Positions 44,047 through 55,417 of a DNA stretch of 64,000 bases are shown here, in pieces (positions within the stretch are counted from its first letter, which is position 1; each line of letters starts with the position of its first letter). Origin of the DNA: Macrostomum hystrix (Eukaryota > Platyhelminthes > Macrostomidae); NCBI GenBank assembly GCA_950097015.1, contig CATNEN010000001.1:3371001-3435000 (forward strand). The letters are read 5' to 3'. The notes below the pieces were generated by a model, which was not told the DNA's origin, ran no database searches, and saw only the letters and a list, made by a program, of their open reading frames with translations. The translations under genes were made by a program, and so were the position numbers.

Positions 44047-44718
44047 TCAATCATCCATCAGATTTGAGTCGCCGCTAGCTTCGGCAGCTGCCGCGGCTGT
44101 AGCTTCGGCTACAAAAGCTTCGACACCGTCGACACCGACGACCCCGCCGCAGCCACCGTTGACTTGGTTTCCAATCCGAGCCAAACCGGAAGCCAGACTC
44201 ACAGAGCCGAGGCACAACAAAATCAAAGACGAAGATGTCAAACAGTCGTTCCTATCGCTGCCAACCGTTAGTAGCCAATGAAACGGAGCGAACCAATCAG
44301 CCAATAGTGGCAGTTCTAGCACTGGAGTGCCACTAGATCGATACAGAAACCACATAGCAACGGAATTGGACATAGCTCGGGCGAATAGGTTAGAGCCAGT
44401 TTTAACAATGGCCGATCTGCCAATCCTGGCATCTCGAAACGGTGCCAAATCCGCTCGCAAACGATTAGCTCGACGATCTAGACGAGAGATGGCCACAAAA
44501 TTAGCCTCCGTATTTGATAAACTCCTGCGCTCTAGTCTGTTAGAGAGCAGTTCGGCTGTTAAATTTGCTTCAGCAGTTGAAGGCGCGCTGACGCCTGATA
44601 AAATTGATGCTAAACGCCAGCATACTACTGATAGTAGGCGAGGCAGCAGCCACCAGAGGGTGCCGAATGTCCCTAGCAGCATAAGTGGCGCTAATAGCGA
44701 CGGGGACGCGGTTGCCAT
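44047..44718 (-). CDS. GET1/WRB-like tail-anchored protein insertion receptor
   Basis: Single exon, 223 residues. The layout is that of GET1/WRB, the ER receptor for the TRC40/GET3 chaperone that inserts tail-anchored proteins: an N-terminal membrane segment (LLAPLMLLGTFGTLWWLLP), a charged helical stretch (SNTEANFVAISRLDRRANRL, then RADLAPFRD) matching the coiled-coil, a second segment (SVAMWFLYRSS) followed by PVLELPLLADWFAPFHWLL, and a third (SLILLCLGSVSLASGLA). The Gly/Ala-rich tail after residue about 190 is not typical. An acceptor-like tgcactttag lies 5 bases before the ATG. The identification rests on topology and a few conserved residues, so another small three-pass ER protein is possible. 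Confidence 0.65.
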   Translation of the reverse strand: MATASPSLLAPLMLLGTFGTLWWLLPRLLSVVCWRLASILSGVSAPSTAEANLTAELLSNRLERRSLSNTEANFVAISRLDRRANRLRADLAPFRDARIGRSAIVKTGSNLFARAMSNSVAMWFLYRSSGTPVLELPLLADWFAPFHWLLTVGSDRNDCLTSSSLILLCLGSVSLASGLARIGNQVNGGCGGVVGVDGVEAFVAEATAAAAAEASGDSNLMDD

Positions 44719-45160
44719 AGAGACTAAAGTGCACAGAGGATTGAGTAAAACTGAAAGGAAGGTTTCAAAGAAACTGAATTTATTAAAACCTAATTATTAA
44801 TATTCACGCGAAGACTTTAAACAGTAGAAAGAAAACACTAGTTTTCCCCTGGGGAAAGACAAAGGGGATATTTCAAATACTCACTGTCTACTTCACGATA
44901 TTCAGCGACTCATGTCGAAGACCCTTAGTGACAAGGACAAATACCATTGATTTGTGTTGCTATGTAACCTATTTGGCGAACCCTTATTGTTTAAAAAGTG
45001 TAGAAATTAACTATATAATCTATATAATATAGTCAATAATAATAGTCGACATGATTACATGATAAAATTTTATGAGAAAAAATAGGTTGCTTTTGCCAGT
45101 AGACAACTCGACGAGAACCGTTGAGTATCTCGACGATGTCGATGTTTCGTGATTCGCGAT
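44719..45160. other. Spacer between GET1-like gene and 28-bp array
   Basis: Holds an open minus-strand stretch (about 45032-45161) that begins at an acceptor-like cagtcag and encodes NRESRNIDIVEILNGS, ending in TGA. It could be a last exon of the TRAF7-like gene or chance. Confidence 0.3.
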
Positions 45161-46000
45161 TCACCTGACTGTCATTCACTTGGATTATTCACCTGACTGT
45201 CATTCACTTGGATTATTCACCTGACTGTCATTCACTTGGATTATTCACCTGACTGTCATTCACTTGGATTATTCACCTCACTGTCATTCACTTGGATTAT
45301 TCACCTGACTGTCATTCACTTGGATTATTCACCTCACTGTCATTCACTTGGATTATTCACCTGACTGTCATTCACTTGGATTATTCACCTGACTGTCATT
45401 CACTTGGATTATTCACCTGACTGTCAGTCACTTGGATTATTCACCTGACTGTCATTCACTTGGATTATTCACCTGACTGTCATTCACTAGGATTATTCAC
45501 CTGACTGTCATTCACTTGGATTATTCACCTGACTGTCATTCACTTGGATTATTCAGCTGACTGTCATTCACTTGGATTATTCACCTGACTGTCATTCACT
45601 TGGATTATTCACCTGACTGTCATTCACTTGGATTATTCACCTGACTGTCATTCACTTGGATTATTCACCTGACTGTCATTCACTTGGATTATTCACCTGA
45701 CTGTCATTCACTTGGATTATTCACCTGACTGTCATTCACTTGGATTATTCACCTGACTGTCATTCACTTGGATTATTCACCTGACTGTCATTCACTTGGA
45801 TTATTCACCTCACTGTCATTCACTTGGATTATTCACCTGACTGTCATTCACTTGGATTATTCACCTCACTGTCATTCACTTGGATTATTCACCTGACTGT
45901 CATTCACTTGGATTATTCACCTCACTGTCATTCACTTGGATTATTCACCTGACTGTCATTCACTTGGATTATTCACCTGACTGTCATTCACTTAGATTTA
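45161..46000. repeat. 28-bp minisatellite
   Basis: About 30 copies of a 28-bp unit containing attattcacctgactgtcat. A rare variant (cacctcactg) recurs in pairs near 45277 and 45333, and again from 45808 to 45930. The minus strand reads acagtcaggtgaat in each unit, a donor-like site. It lies just 3' of, or within, the TRAF7-like gene. Confidence 0.96.
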
Positions 46001-46290
46001 GTAAACTATCATAAAACACGTTAAAAAATGGATGCAAAAAGCGAAATGACAAGTCTTAAAATGTTAGCACTAAAAAACATATCGGAAGCATTTTCATGTA
46101 TAATGTTGTATATTTCACAGCCAAAAAAACTTGTCTATAGTGGAGTGAAAGGAATGACAAAACATGTCGACATATGGTTAGACACACAAAAAACGGAGTA
46201 AGTAAAAAAACTTGCAATAAAAAAATCGTGACCTAGGCACCATCAACACTTGTCAAAAAGCAAGTGTGTGATTCAGTTAAGTCAAATTAT

Positions 46291-49200
46291 TCAACCGAAA
46301 TATGATAAATGATGCACCTGCTGTACTATCGGTGTTAGCTTCTGGTTTGTGTACTTGTACACCTGAATAACGGGAAAGAGGGCATATCTGTGTTACTTAG
46401 AAAGAAAATCAATCAGATATATTTACTTACAAAGGATCTAACTTCCAGATACCTATATTCACGATCTAGATCATAAGAATTACCATCTAGATCCCTAGAT
46501 TCATTATCTGGATCCCTAGATTCACCATCTAGATCCCTAGATTCACCATCTAGATCCCTAGATTCACCATCTAGATCCCTAGATTCACCATCTAGATCCC
46601 TAGATTCACCATCTAGATCCCTAGATTCAGACCCCTTTACAGAAATGCCATTAAACACGACAATGATTCGCAAACCTTGATGACCGAATCGGCAGACCCG
46701 GAATAAGCCGTATTCCCAGCCAACAGCAGGCAATCCACTCTCTCCCTGTGCCAATGCGATTTCTGCACTCGTTTCCAGGTGCGCAGATCCCACACCTGCA
46801 TAGTGCCATCCAACTGGCCGGATAATAGCCAATTTCCGCTGCTAGTGCAGGCCAGCGAGCACACTGAGCCCAGGTCTGCAGTACCCAGGCAGGCCAGTTG
46901 AGAGCTCAGATTACTGTCTAGTATCCAGATGCCCTTCTTGGCTGTGCCGACTATCACGTGACGCTGGCTGGCCAATAGACAGCGAGGCATGCCGAAGGGC
47001 TGCAATCGGATTGATAGAGGGGATAAGAGTTTTGGGAGATGGGATGAGAGTTTGGGGAGAGGGGATGAGAGATTGGGGAGAGGGGGTGAGAGTTTGGGGA
47101 GAGGGGATAAGAGTTTGGGGAGAGGGGATAAGAGTTTTGGGAGATGGGATGAGATTTTGGGGAGAGGGGATAAGAGTTTGGGGAGAGGGGATAAGAGTTT
47201 TGGGAGATGGGATGAGAGATTGGGAAGAGGGTATTTTGAGGCGAGGGGATGAGATTTTTAGGAGAGGGGATGAGATATTGAGGAGAGGGGATGAGATTTC
47301 GAGGAGAGGGGATGAGATTTTGAGGAGAGGGGATGAGATTTTGATGAGAGGGGATGAGATTTTGAGGACAGATGGGAGTTTAGTGAGATGGAAGAGAGTG
47401 GGTAGAAGAGATCATTTGGGAAAGGGGATAAGAGTTTGGGAATAGTAGAACAGACGAAGGGCAAAGAAGATACAAGAAAACGGCTCACCACATTCTTAGG
47501 CATCCTGACCAGCTGCAGCACCTCGGGCTCCTGTTTAACGGCAAACAGGCAGATCCGATTTCGGCAGGCAACAAATAGGCCAGTCCCAATCGGAGTCAGG
47601 CCCATTGCGCCAACATCGCGTTGCACTTTAGTGACGTGCTGCAAAGCGTTCAACTGCGGCAGATGCCAGACCCGGACCTCGGCAATAGCCGCAGTAAACA
47701 GCAGCAGAGAGGCTGGATTAGCCGAGGATGCAATAACCATGCCGGTCACTGGGATGCCTGAATGAGCGTCGGCCACGCTGCCTAGCAACCTAGGAGGTCG
47801 TCCGTCAGTTTCAGCCATAGACAATTTGGCTAAACTACCCTTGCTATTGGCCATTAGCAGAAGGCCGCGTTCCTGAACGCCGCCTAGAATGATTGGCGCA
47901 GTGACAGCGGCTGCGCAGGTGACAAAAGCACCGGGAACGCCAGTCCATGTTGAAGTGGCGAAGCATCTCTCTTCAATAGTGTCCCAAACTCGAACTTCGC
48001 CATTAGCGCTAAACGAATAAATAACTGGCGTAGATGCACTACTATTGGTAGCGGCATTAGTAGTAGCATATGCTACTGCCAAATGAATCACTGGCGCGGA
48101 ATGGCCACAAAATGTGCCTGTACAGTTCAATGAGAATGGCAGGGTCCATTCTGGTTCCAATAGTTGAGGTGGCTGCAGCTGCTGCTTCACTGCCGAACTG
48201 ACACCACTGTTAAAAGCATGCGACGGATTGGCTGGAGAATGAACAGGTGACGAATCAGACGATGATGATGACGATGATGAATATTCAGAAGGCTCCATGA
48301 CAACCAAGTGTAACCGACTGTTTGCAGACGATTGCTTTCGCTGCTGACTGCTGAGACTCCTGAAGTGAAGGACGATAATTAACGATTGCCTATTGGTTTA
48401 TTTCTATAAATTTCTCTAACAAAATCAATAATGTATTTAAGAAGAAAATTTTATCTATTTAACCCAAGGCATTATATAACGATAAAGAAAAGAAAAAGTA
48501 ATAATAATTGCAAGCAGGCAATGGCACATCATTTGGTGACACTAGACCCGCAGCCAGCGAGGAGGCAATTCTGCCTATTTCGCTGAATCCTGAGCACACA
48601 CGCACACAGATACTGTACGCAGGCACACTCTCACACAGGTGTGTACACCTGCCCTGAATTTCTCACCGTCAGGCAGTGTACACTTTCACTGGGTCCTAGA
48701 GGTTGGCCCTGAAGGGTGTAAATTGCACGACAAGCCCCCAAGCCTTCTTCTCCGCGGCTGCGCCCCAAATGAATGTTGTGGCCTCACCGCGGAATCGAGC
48801 CCAGGAACCTTGGTGCGAGAGGCAAACGCGTTTAGACCGTTCTGCCACTCAGCCCCTAGCCAATAAGCCTGTCTTTAAATACACGTCATTACTAAGCACT
48901 AAAATTAGTCATAATCAAAGCTTTTAAATAGGTAAATACATTCGTTTTTAAATAGGTCATTACCAGGTCATTACGAGTCTTTAAACCTATGATTTCCACT
49001 CCAATAATAGGAGAATAAATTGGACTTATTTAAACAAACAAGCTCACCTTAGAGATGGTGAATTGAGACTATTAGGTGGTCGTTCTATCGGTGTAATTCT
49101 ACTCGAAGGTGCGCGTGAAACTGAAGCCGCATGTAGGGGAGTCACATTAGTCTGCTGTTGCTGCTGCTGTTTCAGTTGAGTCAATTGCTGCATCAGTTTG

Positions 49201-50790
49201 TCTACTCGGACTTCAATGTTGTCTCCTAATCCAGCAATTCTAACTGCTAAATTTTGCACAATATTTTCTAATCGATGCTGGCAAGCCACTAGTGTGCGCA
49301 GCTGATCAGCAGTGGGGCCCTGATTATTGGCGCTGCGAGTCAATTCATGACCGCTAGAAGCGTCGAATACCGGCAATGTGGCCGAATTGAAACCGGCGTT
49401 ATCGTCCAATCTGGATCTGATTAGGCTAGAAACTGCATTGTTTAAACCGGACTGCTCATCTGAGCTGGTGTCTGATTCTTGATCAGCTGATTCTCTGAGC
49501 TCGTGAGGCTGGGCTAGAATTGTTTCATGATGTAATGAGGGATCATTGTGTAGAGATTTTAGCATCTGAAGGATTACTGAGAGGATTTCAGTCCCTGAAG
49601 AATATCACTGAGAGGATTTCAGTCCCTGAAGAATATCACTGAGAGGATTTCAGTCTCTGAAGAATATCACTGAGAGGATTTCAGTCTCTGAAGAATATCA
49701 CTGAGAGGATTTCAGTCTCTGAAGAATATCACTGAGAGGATTTCAGTCTCTGAAGAATATCACTGAGAGGATTTCAGTCTCTGAAGAATGTCACTGAGAG
49801 GATTTCAGTCCCTGAGGAATATCACTGAGAGGATTTCAGCTTTTGTAGAAAAATAAATCCCAAATTCAATCTAGCAACAGTGTATAATTACCGTCAAAGC
49901 CGACGTCACCCTGCAGCAGCAGCAGAGCTGAACACTCGGTGCTACAGTGCTGTTCAAGGCTGAATGCTCGAATCGAGGCTCCACAATTATGGCAGGCCAC
50001 CCATCTGTGCTCACAAATGCTTAAATGATTGTTGAGCTCGCCTGTCAAAGCAACATTAGCAGTGAATTGTTAAATAGAATCATTTATTTTAACAATGCAA
50101 GCTGTGAACTAACCAAGAGCGACTTCGTTATCGCAACCGGAATCGTCCCATCGCAAGGGTCTAGCTAGGCAAGGCATCAGGCTGTCTATTGTTGGTGCGG
50201 CTAAGCTCATAACTACCTGAGCAAACTCATAGCGATACAGGCAGCGCATCTGCAGTTGTTTTAGGCCCTCTTCTCGAGAACTGGAAGCGAATTTAATGAA
50301 CAGAGTTTAGCTTAGTTACTCGATTGTGAATGAGCTCAATTAAGTCATTGAGTCAGTTGGTCATGGGTCAGTTGGTCATTGGGTCAGTTGGTCATTGCGT
50401 CAGTTGGTCATTGGGTCAGACGGTCATTGAGTCAGTTGGTCATTGGGTCAGTTGGTCATTGGTTGAATTGGTCATTGGGTCAGTCGGTAATTGGGTCAGT
50501 TAGTCATTGGGTCGATGGGTCATTGGGTCAGTTCGTCATAGGCTCAGTTGGTCATTTGGTCATAATTTTTGCACGCAATCAACTAACATATTAGGCACAA
50601 CGCAGTCAGCATTGGCAGCAATTTCTGGATGCTCCGGGCAGTTGTTGAAAGTGCCGTCGCTTAGCAACAGACAGCCGGAACAGAATGAATCGCCGCAGTT
50701 TTTGTTTAACACCGGATTGCGTAGCACATTGCGACAGATTCGACAGAGTAGGTAACTCTTCACGGGACTTGTGAATAACTCCGGATCCAT
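46291..50790 (-). CDS. TRAF7-like protein: RING, TRAF-type zinc finger, coiled coil, WD40
   Basis: Seven exons: 50588-50790, 50114-50280, 49892-50041, 49048-49576, 47489-48359, 46676-46999 and 46291-46362 (the last tentative). Phases agree throughout; about 771 residues. Residues 17-50 form a RING-like motif (CRIC, NPVL, CGDSFCSGC, CPEH) in which the usual His is Asp and the last Cys is His, so ubiquitin-ligase activity is uncertain. Next come REEGLKQLQMRCLYRYE and a TRAF-type finger (LNNHLSICEHRWVACHNCGA), a Ser-rich low-complexity part, a predicted coiled coil (RLENIVQNLAVRIAGL) with a Gln run, and WD40 repeats (FCGHSAPVIHLAV, GEVRVWDT, GQLDGTMQVWDLRTW, YSGSADSVIKV). Human TRAF7 has this order and acts in MAPK signalling. 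Five of the six introns carry tandem arrays. Confidence 0.8.
46470..46625. repeat. 21-bp minisatellite in the last intron of the TRAF7-like gene
   Basis: About seven copies of ccctagattcaccatctaga. If exon 6 is read through instead of spliced, translation stops at 46637 before this array. Confidence 0.92.
47020..47400. repeat. Purine-rich minisatellite in intron 5 of the TRAF7-like gene
   Basis: Units of about 20-21 bp on gagagtttggggagagggga, changing at 47235 to ggatgagattttgaggagag. The sense (minus) strand is a long pyrimidine tract placed directly before the exon-6 acceptor (gattgcag at 47000). Confidence 0.93.
48520..48862 (-). mobile_element. tRNA-derived SINE, copy 3 (best preserved)
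   Basis: Read on the minus strand it starts with a tRNA-like head: ggggctgagtggcagaacgg (A-box region) and ctgggctcgattccgcgg (B box), as in a tRNA with a long variable arm. The body matches copies 23587 and 28992 and ends at the left with gcacatcatttggtgacact. It sits in intron 4 of the TRAF7-like gene, in sense. Confidence 0.82.
49577..49845. repeat. 31-bp minisatellite ending at a splice acceptor
   Basis: About nine copies of a 31-bp unit containing actgagaggatttcagtct and ctgaagaatat. On the sense strand each unit contains atcctctcag and attcttcag. The acceptor used for exon 4 (atcctctcag before 49576) is the same sequence in the last, partly diverged unit. Confidence 0.95.
50345..50560. 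repeat. 16-bp minisatellite in intron 1 of the TRAF7-like gene
   Basis: About thirteen units of cagttggtcattgggt with single-base variants. Confidence 0.93.
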
Positions 50791-50915
50791 AATTAGACTG
50801 AATTATAATGCGTTTTCTGAAACATAAAGCGAAGAAGTTTTCGCAAAAAAACTCTATACATATCGGTAACTTATAAAACGCCCTATGCAAATCAAGTACA
50901 TAATCTTGAAATTTC

Positions 50916-51060
50916 GACACATATCGGGTGGCATTATATAGATTTCGACACATATCGGGTGGCATTATATAGATTTCGAAACATATCGGGTGGCATTATA
51001 TAGATTTCGACACATATCGGGTGGCATTATATAGATTTCGAAACATATCGGGTGGGTATC
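50916..51060. repeat. About 31-bp repeat upstream of the TRAF7-like gene
   Basis: Five units containing acatatcgggtggcattata and tagatttcg, beginning about 125 bp upstream of the ATG. Units alternate gacacat and gaaacat. The position is where promoter or 5' UTR sequence would lie. Confidence 0.9.
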
Positions 51061-51984
51061 CCAAAAGATTTTGACAAATATCGGATATCGCGTGTTTTAA
51101 GAAATAATCAATGACGCCAGCCTAGCTTGTGTAAAAACAACTGGCTCTAAAAAAGCCAACTGTTTATACATTTATAAGCTTTCAGTGCTATTAAATACAA
51201 ATTAGTAAGCAATTCGATGCATGACTTTATTTATACAGGCGTTTAACGTTAGCATGCAAAGGCAAGGATAATTTAATACATAGATCGATTTTTTTCTAGC
51301 TGCTAAGAAAACGAAAAACTGAAAAAAGATTAGACCAATAAAGCTATTGCGGAAAGTATAAGAGATTTTTCAAAATCAAATTAACGAGTTAAGCGATTGC
51401 ATATGAGATCAAAAATTTACTGGCATAATAACATGATTGCAAATTTTGGTAGTTCAAATTATAAAATAAAGATTGCTTTACTGTATAAAAAATCGGGTTA
51501 GAACTATTCACTTACGCCTAGATAGTTCGCTTTTATTTTGACAACAATGCTCGTTCAGTCTACTCTCTTGTCAGTAGTTTAAACGAGCACTCTAATTTCT
51601 AAAAAGTTTGTGCAATCCATGCGATTAAACTAATTTTTTATAAGTGAAAACTCTAAACTTCGGAATATATTTTCATGAGTATTTCTAGAATTTTGAATGG
51701 AAGCGAATACAAGTATTCGTTTACTTATAATGAGAAACAGAAAGCAGTTTAAAATTCAAAAAATTCGGCAGCATATGAAACTAAACATGAGCGATTGTTA
51801 TCAAACCGCATAAAGAAATATGTATAGCAAGGTCACCTGTTATGCGTTACTTTAGGCAATGTAACTTGGCTAGAGTGACTGAGTATTGACGGTCACGAAG
51901 CGTTGCTAAGGCGGTATTATATTATTGGCGCAATAGCAGAGGTTGCCACTGACTGTACATGTGGCCCAAGTGGTCTAGGTGTAA
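51061..51984. other. Intergenic spacer between TRAF7-like gene and CARHSP1
   Basis: AT-rich sequence without a recognisable gene or array. Confidence 0.35.
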
Positions 51985-52040
51985 TTTTTTCTTTTGATCT
52001 ATCTAGTTGGAACGACACACCTTGATTCAAATCACACTAT
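51985..52040. repeat. 56-bp direct repeat, copy A
   Basis: Nearly identical to 52733-52789, same orientation, containing ttttgatctatctagttgga and ccttgattcaaatcacacta. The two copies flank the CARHSP1 coding exon. Confidence 0.9.
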
Positions 52041-52112
52041 TAAGCATTTTCTTAAATTTATCCTACTTAAAGTAGAATCATTCGCCTTTTAAGAATGAAT
52101 GTTCGCAGTGTC

Positions 52113-52562
52113 TCACTGATTAGCGTTTTCAGTCGGCTCGGACCATTTGTGATGCGTTACACCCGGCGCCAGGTGTACTATTCGAACGTGTACAGCCTGA
52201 TATTTCTCATTCTTTGGCGGTATTGTAATCTTTTTAAATTCGACCTCGTCTCCTGGCACTGGTACGTACTCTTCGTCAATATCGGAGATGTGAAAAAAGA
52301 TTGGTTCGGGTTTCGACGCCAAGTTGTTGTCAGTGTCTGGCATTATAAATCCGTGACCGCGTTGTCGACAGAATGAGGCAACTTGGCCATGCTGGAGTGG
52401 TTCTTTGTGAGCTCGTTCGACCATAGATCTAGTTCGATGTCTCTTCTGCGGTACAGGATATGGAACAGCAAATTCAGCAATGCCGCCATCTGGAGTTACC
52501 GGACTCCTAACAATGTTGTTCTTAGCTGTTGGTCCAGTTGGGATTTCGTTGTCATTTGACAT
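52113..52562 (-). CDS. CARHSP1: CARHSP1/CSDC2-type cold-shock-domain protein
   Basis: A cytoplasmic RNA-binding protein family that regulates mRNA stability. One exon, 149 residues, as in mammals (about 147). The cold-shock domain spans about residues 57-130: GQVASFCRQRGHGFIMP holds the RNP1-like motif, and IFFHISDIDEEYVPVPGDEV the RNP2-like motif; IPPKNEKYQAVHV and LAPGVTHHKWS complete the CARHSP1-specific C-terminal part. RHRTRSM before the domain matches the basic, phosphorylatable segment of the family. The start is the ATG at 52562, 4 bases after tgtattgcag, an acceptor for a 5' UTR intron or a spliced leader. Direct repeats of about 56 bp lie on both sides. Confidence 0.92.
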   Translation of the reverse strand: MSNDNEIPTGPTAKNNIVRSPVTPDGGIAEFAVPYPVPQKRHRTRSMVERAHKEPLQHGQVASFCRQRGHGFIMPDTDNNLASKPEPIFFHISDIDEEYVPVPGDEVEFKKITIPPKNEKYQAVHVRIVHLAPGVTHHKWSEPTENANQ

Positions 52563-52732
52563 GTTGCTGCAATACACAAAAGCATACTATTTATACTATA
52601 CATTCACTGAATAATAACCCCAGGTAAATATAACATGTGCATATTTACATTTAATATCAAACTAGCAGAAAAAATATAGTGGAATGCTGCTTTGTACAAT
52701 AGTTAAGGCTTAAAACACATCATGTAACAGTA

Positions 52733-52789
52733 TTTTTTTCTTTTGATCTATCTAGTTGGAACGACACACCTTGATTCAAATCACACTAT
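52733..52789. repeat. 56-bp direct repeat, copy B
   Basis: Partner of 51985-52040, differing only in the length of the leading T run by my reading. It is about 170 bp upstream of the CARHSP1 ATG. Confidence 0.9.
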
Positions 52790-55415
52790 GTGTGATTATT
52801 ATAGCGAAAACTCATCTCAGAAAAATATTACCTGAAACACATTCTGCATCTACTGTAATTGTTAATTTAAGCTTTCTACTTTTTTCATCTGTCTGTTTTA
52901 ATGCAGCAGGCTATCCTTCCTTGTAATTTGTGTTTTAATAATAGCAATGTCAAATGTGCCTTTAGTAAGTTGCTCATTACATGGCTTTTGGAATAAAAAA
53001 GCCAGCTAGTGAAGTATAATAACATGGAAAATTATAAAAGGTCTTAAGCTGAGATATATGCAAGGTATGAAAATACTGAAAAAAAAGAATATCTTCTAAA
53101 AAATTGTAGCCTTGTACTATTAGACTGAAACAAATACTAAAATAGCATGCATTGATCACTAATGCTTAGCAGCTACATACTTTTTGTAAAATTTCATAGT
53201 TTTAGCCTAATTTTAAATAGGTCTTTACCTGGGCAACAAACAATAGTTGTAGACTACAATACTCTAGATCTTGTAGCTAGTTTGGTATGAATAATTGTGG
53301 ACAATTATGGATTTGTGGACACTTCACCATCCATATAATTTATAGCTTGGTTTTCACCATTTTTCTTGTCCTTAAAATTATTTTTTATTCTTTTTTTTGT
53401 TATCATTTTACTTGCACTTTTCATTTGCACTTCCTTTCTTCATTTCACATCTCTAATGTGGACCTGTTATTTTAACAAGTATTTTAAATTAAAAAAAATT
53501 AGTGAGTACTCATGTAGGCACTTTTTTCAACTACTAATAATTAAATCAGCTTTCAAGCCTCTGCCCTACTCACCCACTCTAACTTAATTCCATTTCAGCA
53601 CCTGCTCTCTAAATTTATCATTTTCCTAAAGTGCATCCACTTCAAATTTGATTTAAATTTATTACTGCAATGTACTTAGTAAATTGCATAGTAATTATAC
53701 TATAGGCTATAGGAGAATACAGAACTCTGCCTCACTTTATAATAGCTTGCTTTGGCCAGGGCTTAGGCCTAAGCTAGGTGAGCTTTGCAACTAAGTAGCT
53801 TTACACTACAGACCAATAAAAAAGTATTAGATGTGCGTGATAGGGCTATTTAGATTTTGATACTTGATAATAGAGTTTACCATATATATTCTTTACAGAA
53901 CTACAACTCAGTATCGCAAAAAACTTGGTCTTCCTTGCATTTCAACATTGAGCACATATGAGTAGTTACTGAAAGATGAAGGGTGACAATATCTTTTATA
54001 AAAAAAATTTTGGCAAAACCGTCTTTATAAAACCAAAATTTATTTTCCTAAGCCTCTCGCGTGTGCCTCACAGACAACTTACTACATATATCAAGACTAA
54101 AACATTTTATTTATTTACTTATTCCAATTCTGGGCCTATCTTAGAAATAAAATAATTTAAATGAATACGGATTATAATCTTAATTTATACTGCAAGAAAA
54201 AAAAAATATTTTTTACTTGTATTCTTTGAACTTCTATGCTTGCTGGTTTTAAAATTGAAAATTTTGATAAAACAGTTTGTTATAACTCATAACGAAAACC
54301 TTTTTTGCGAATTTAAAAATATTTTAGACTTCAAAGTCAATACACACACGAAAATCATCAGGTATTGATATATTATTATGAATCTATAAAATGAATAAAA
54401 TTAATGTCCCATTCGCTTTTGTATGCTTGTTTTCGTTTCTAAAGTTTTAAAAAATAAAATTAAGCTTTCTAGTATATTAACTGGACTGGTCCGTATTACG
54501 TGAAGCGCTTACGACAATGCAAAAATAAATATGTACCGAACTGCTCGTCCACTATTTATTTTAAGGATTTTAAGCATACTAAGTTCAGCTCGAACTTTTC
54601 TATTTTTCAAAGTACACACATAAGTGTATTTCATACAAATTCTCTATTTTTTCTTCTTGGTCAAATCTAAGTTACGAGTAGAAAGTGTAAAAATAGCATG
54701 TTGTCTATGGTCAAAGTTCTGTTATTTTAACTCTACTGAAACAGAAAATGGGAGAAAGTGTTTTCCTCAACAATTTCTGAATTTAAGGTACACGAGTCAC
54801 TTTATAAAAAGAAAGGCCTCATGACACGGTGTGAAATATTTGCAAATGTAAAGTCATTTCAGAAAACTTACAATCCGGTATTTAGCGCAATGTCTCTAAC
54901 TTCAAGTAAAAAAATATTTTTTACATAGAAAGTATAATATATAATATATTATTGTAGGAATTAGCCACGATGCACCAATATTCCTTTTATTTTTAAAGCC
55001 ATCAGGTAAGCTTGCTTTCAAATTTGAATGAATATTTATTTATTGGTTTAAATAACATGCGTCTAGCGGTGTACTTGAATGCATGGTGACAGTTAAGTAT
55101 GTTAACAAAGCTCAAATCTCCGGTATAATATTATACTAATATTAGATGGCAGGTCTACCTTCAGTTCTAGATTCTTATCGGTTTGGTTTGACAAAATCTG
55201 CAGAAATTCGTGCGCAAGCCGACTTTCATTCAGTTCCATAAGTTCAGGTCGCGTTATCTTATCAGCATGTGTCCACTTCCGTTGGGCTAGTATTTGACCC
55301 CGTCAGTATATTGTACTATACTATATCAGTATTACTTTTATTTTCGAGGTCTTTTCTGATACTAAATTAATATACAAGCATAAATAAAATTTTCCGTATC
55401 AAATTCATCTAGATT
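52790..55415. other. AT-rich intergenic region
   Basis: About 2.6 kb with many A or T runs and no frame resembling a protein family. It may include the CARHSP1 promoter and 5' leader exons. Confidence 0.4.
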
Positions 55416-55417
55416 AC

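Noticed and set aside
45161-46000. CRISPR-like array
   Set aside because: Units are directly contiguous without unique spacers, in a eukaryotic genome.
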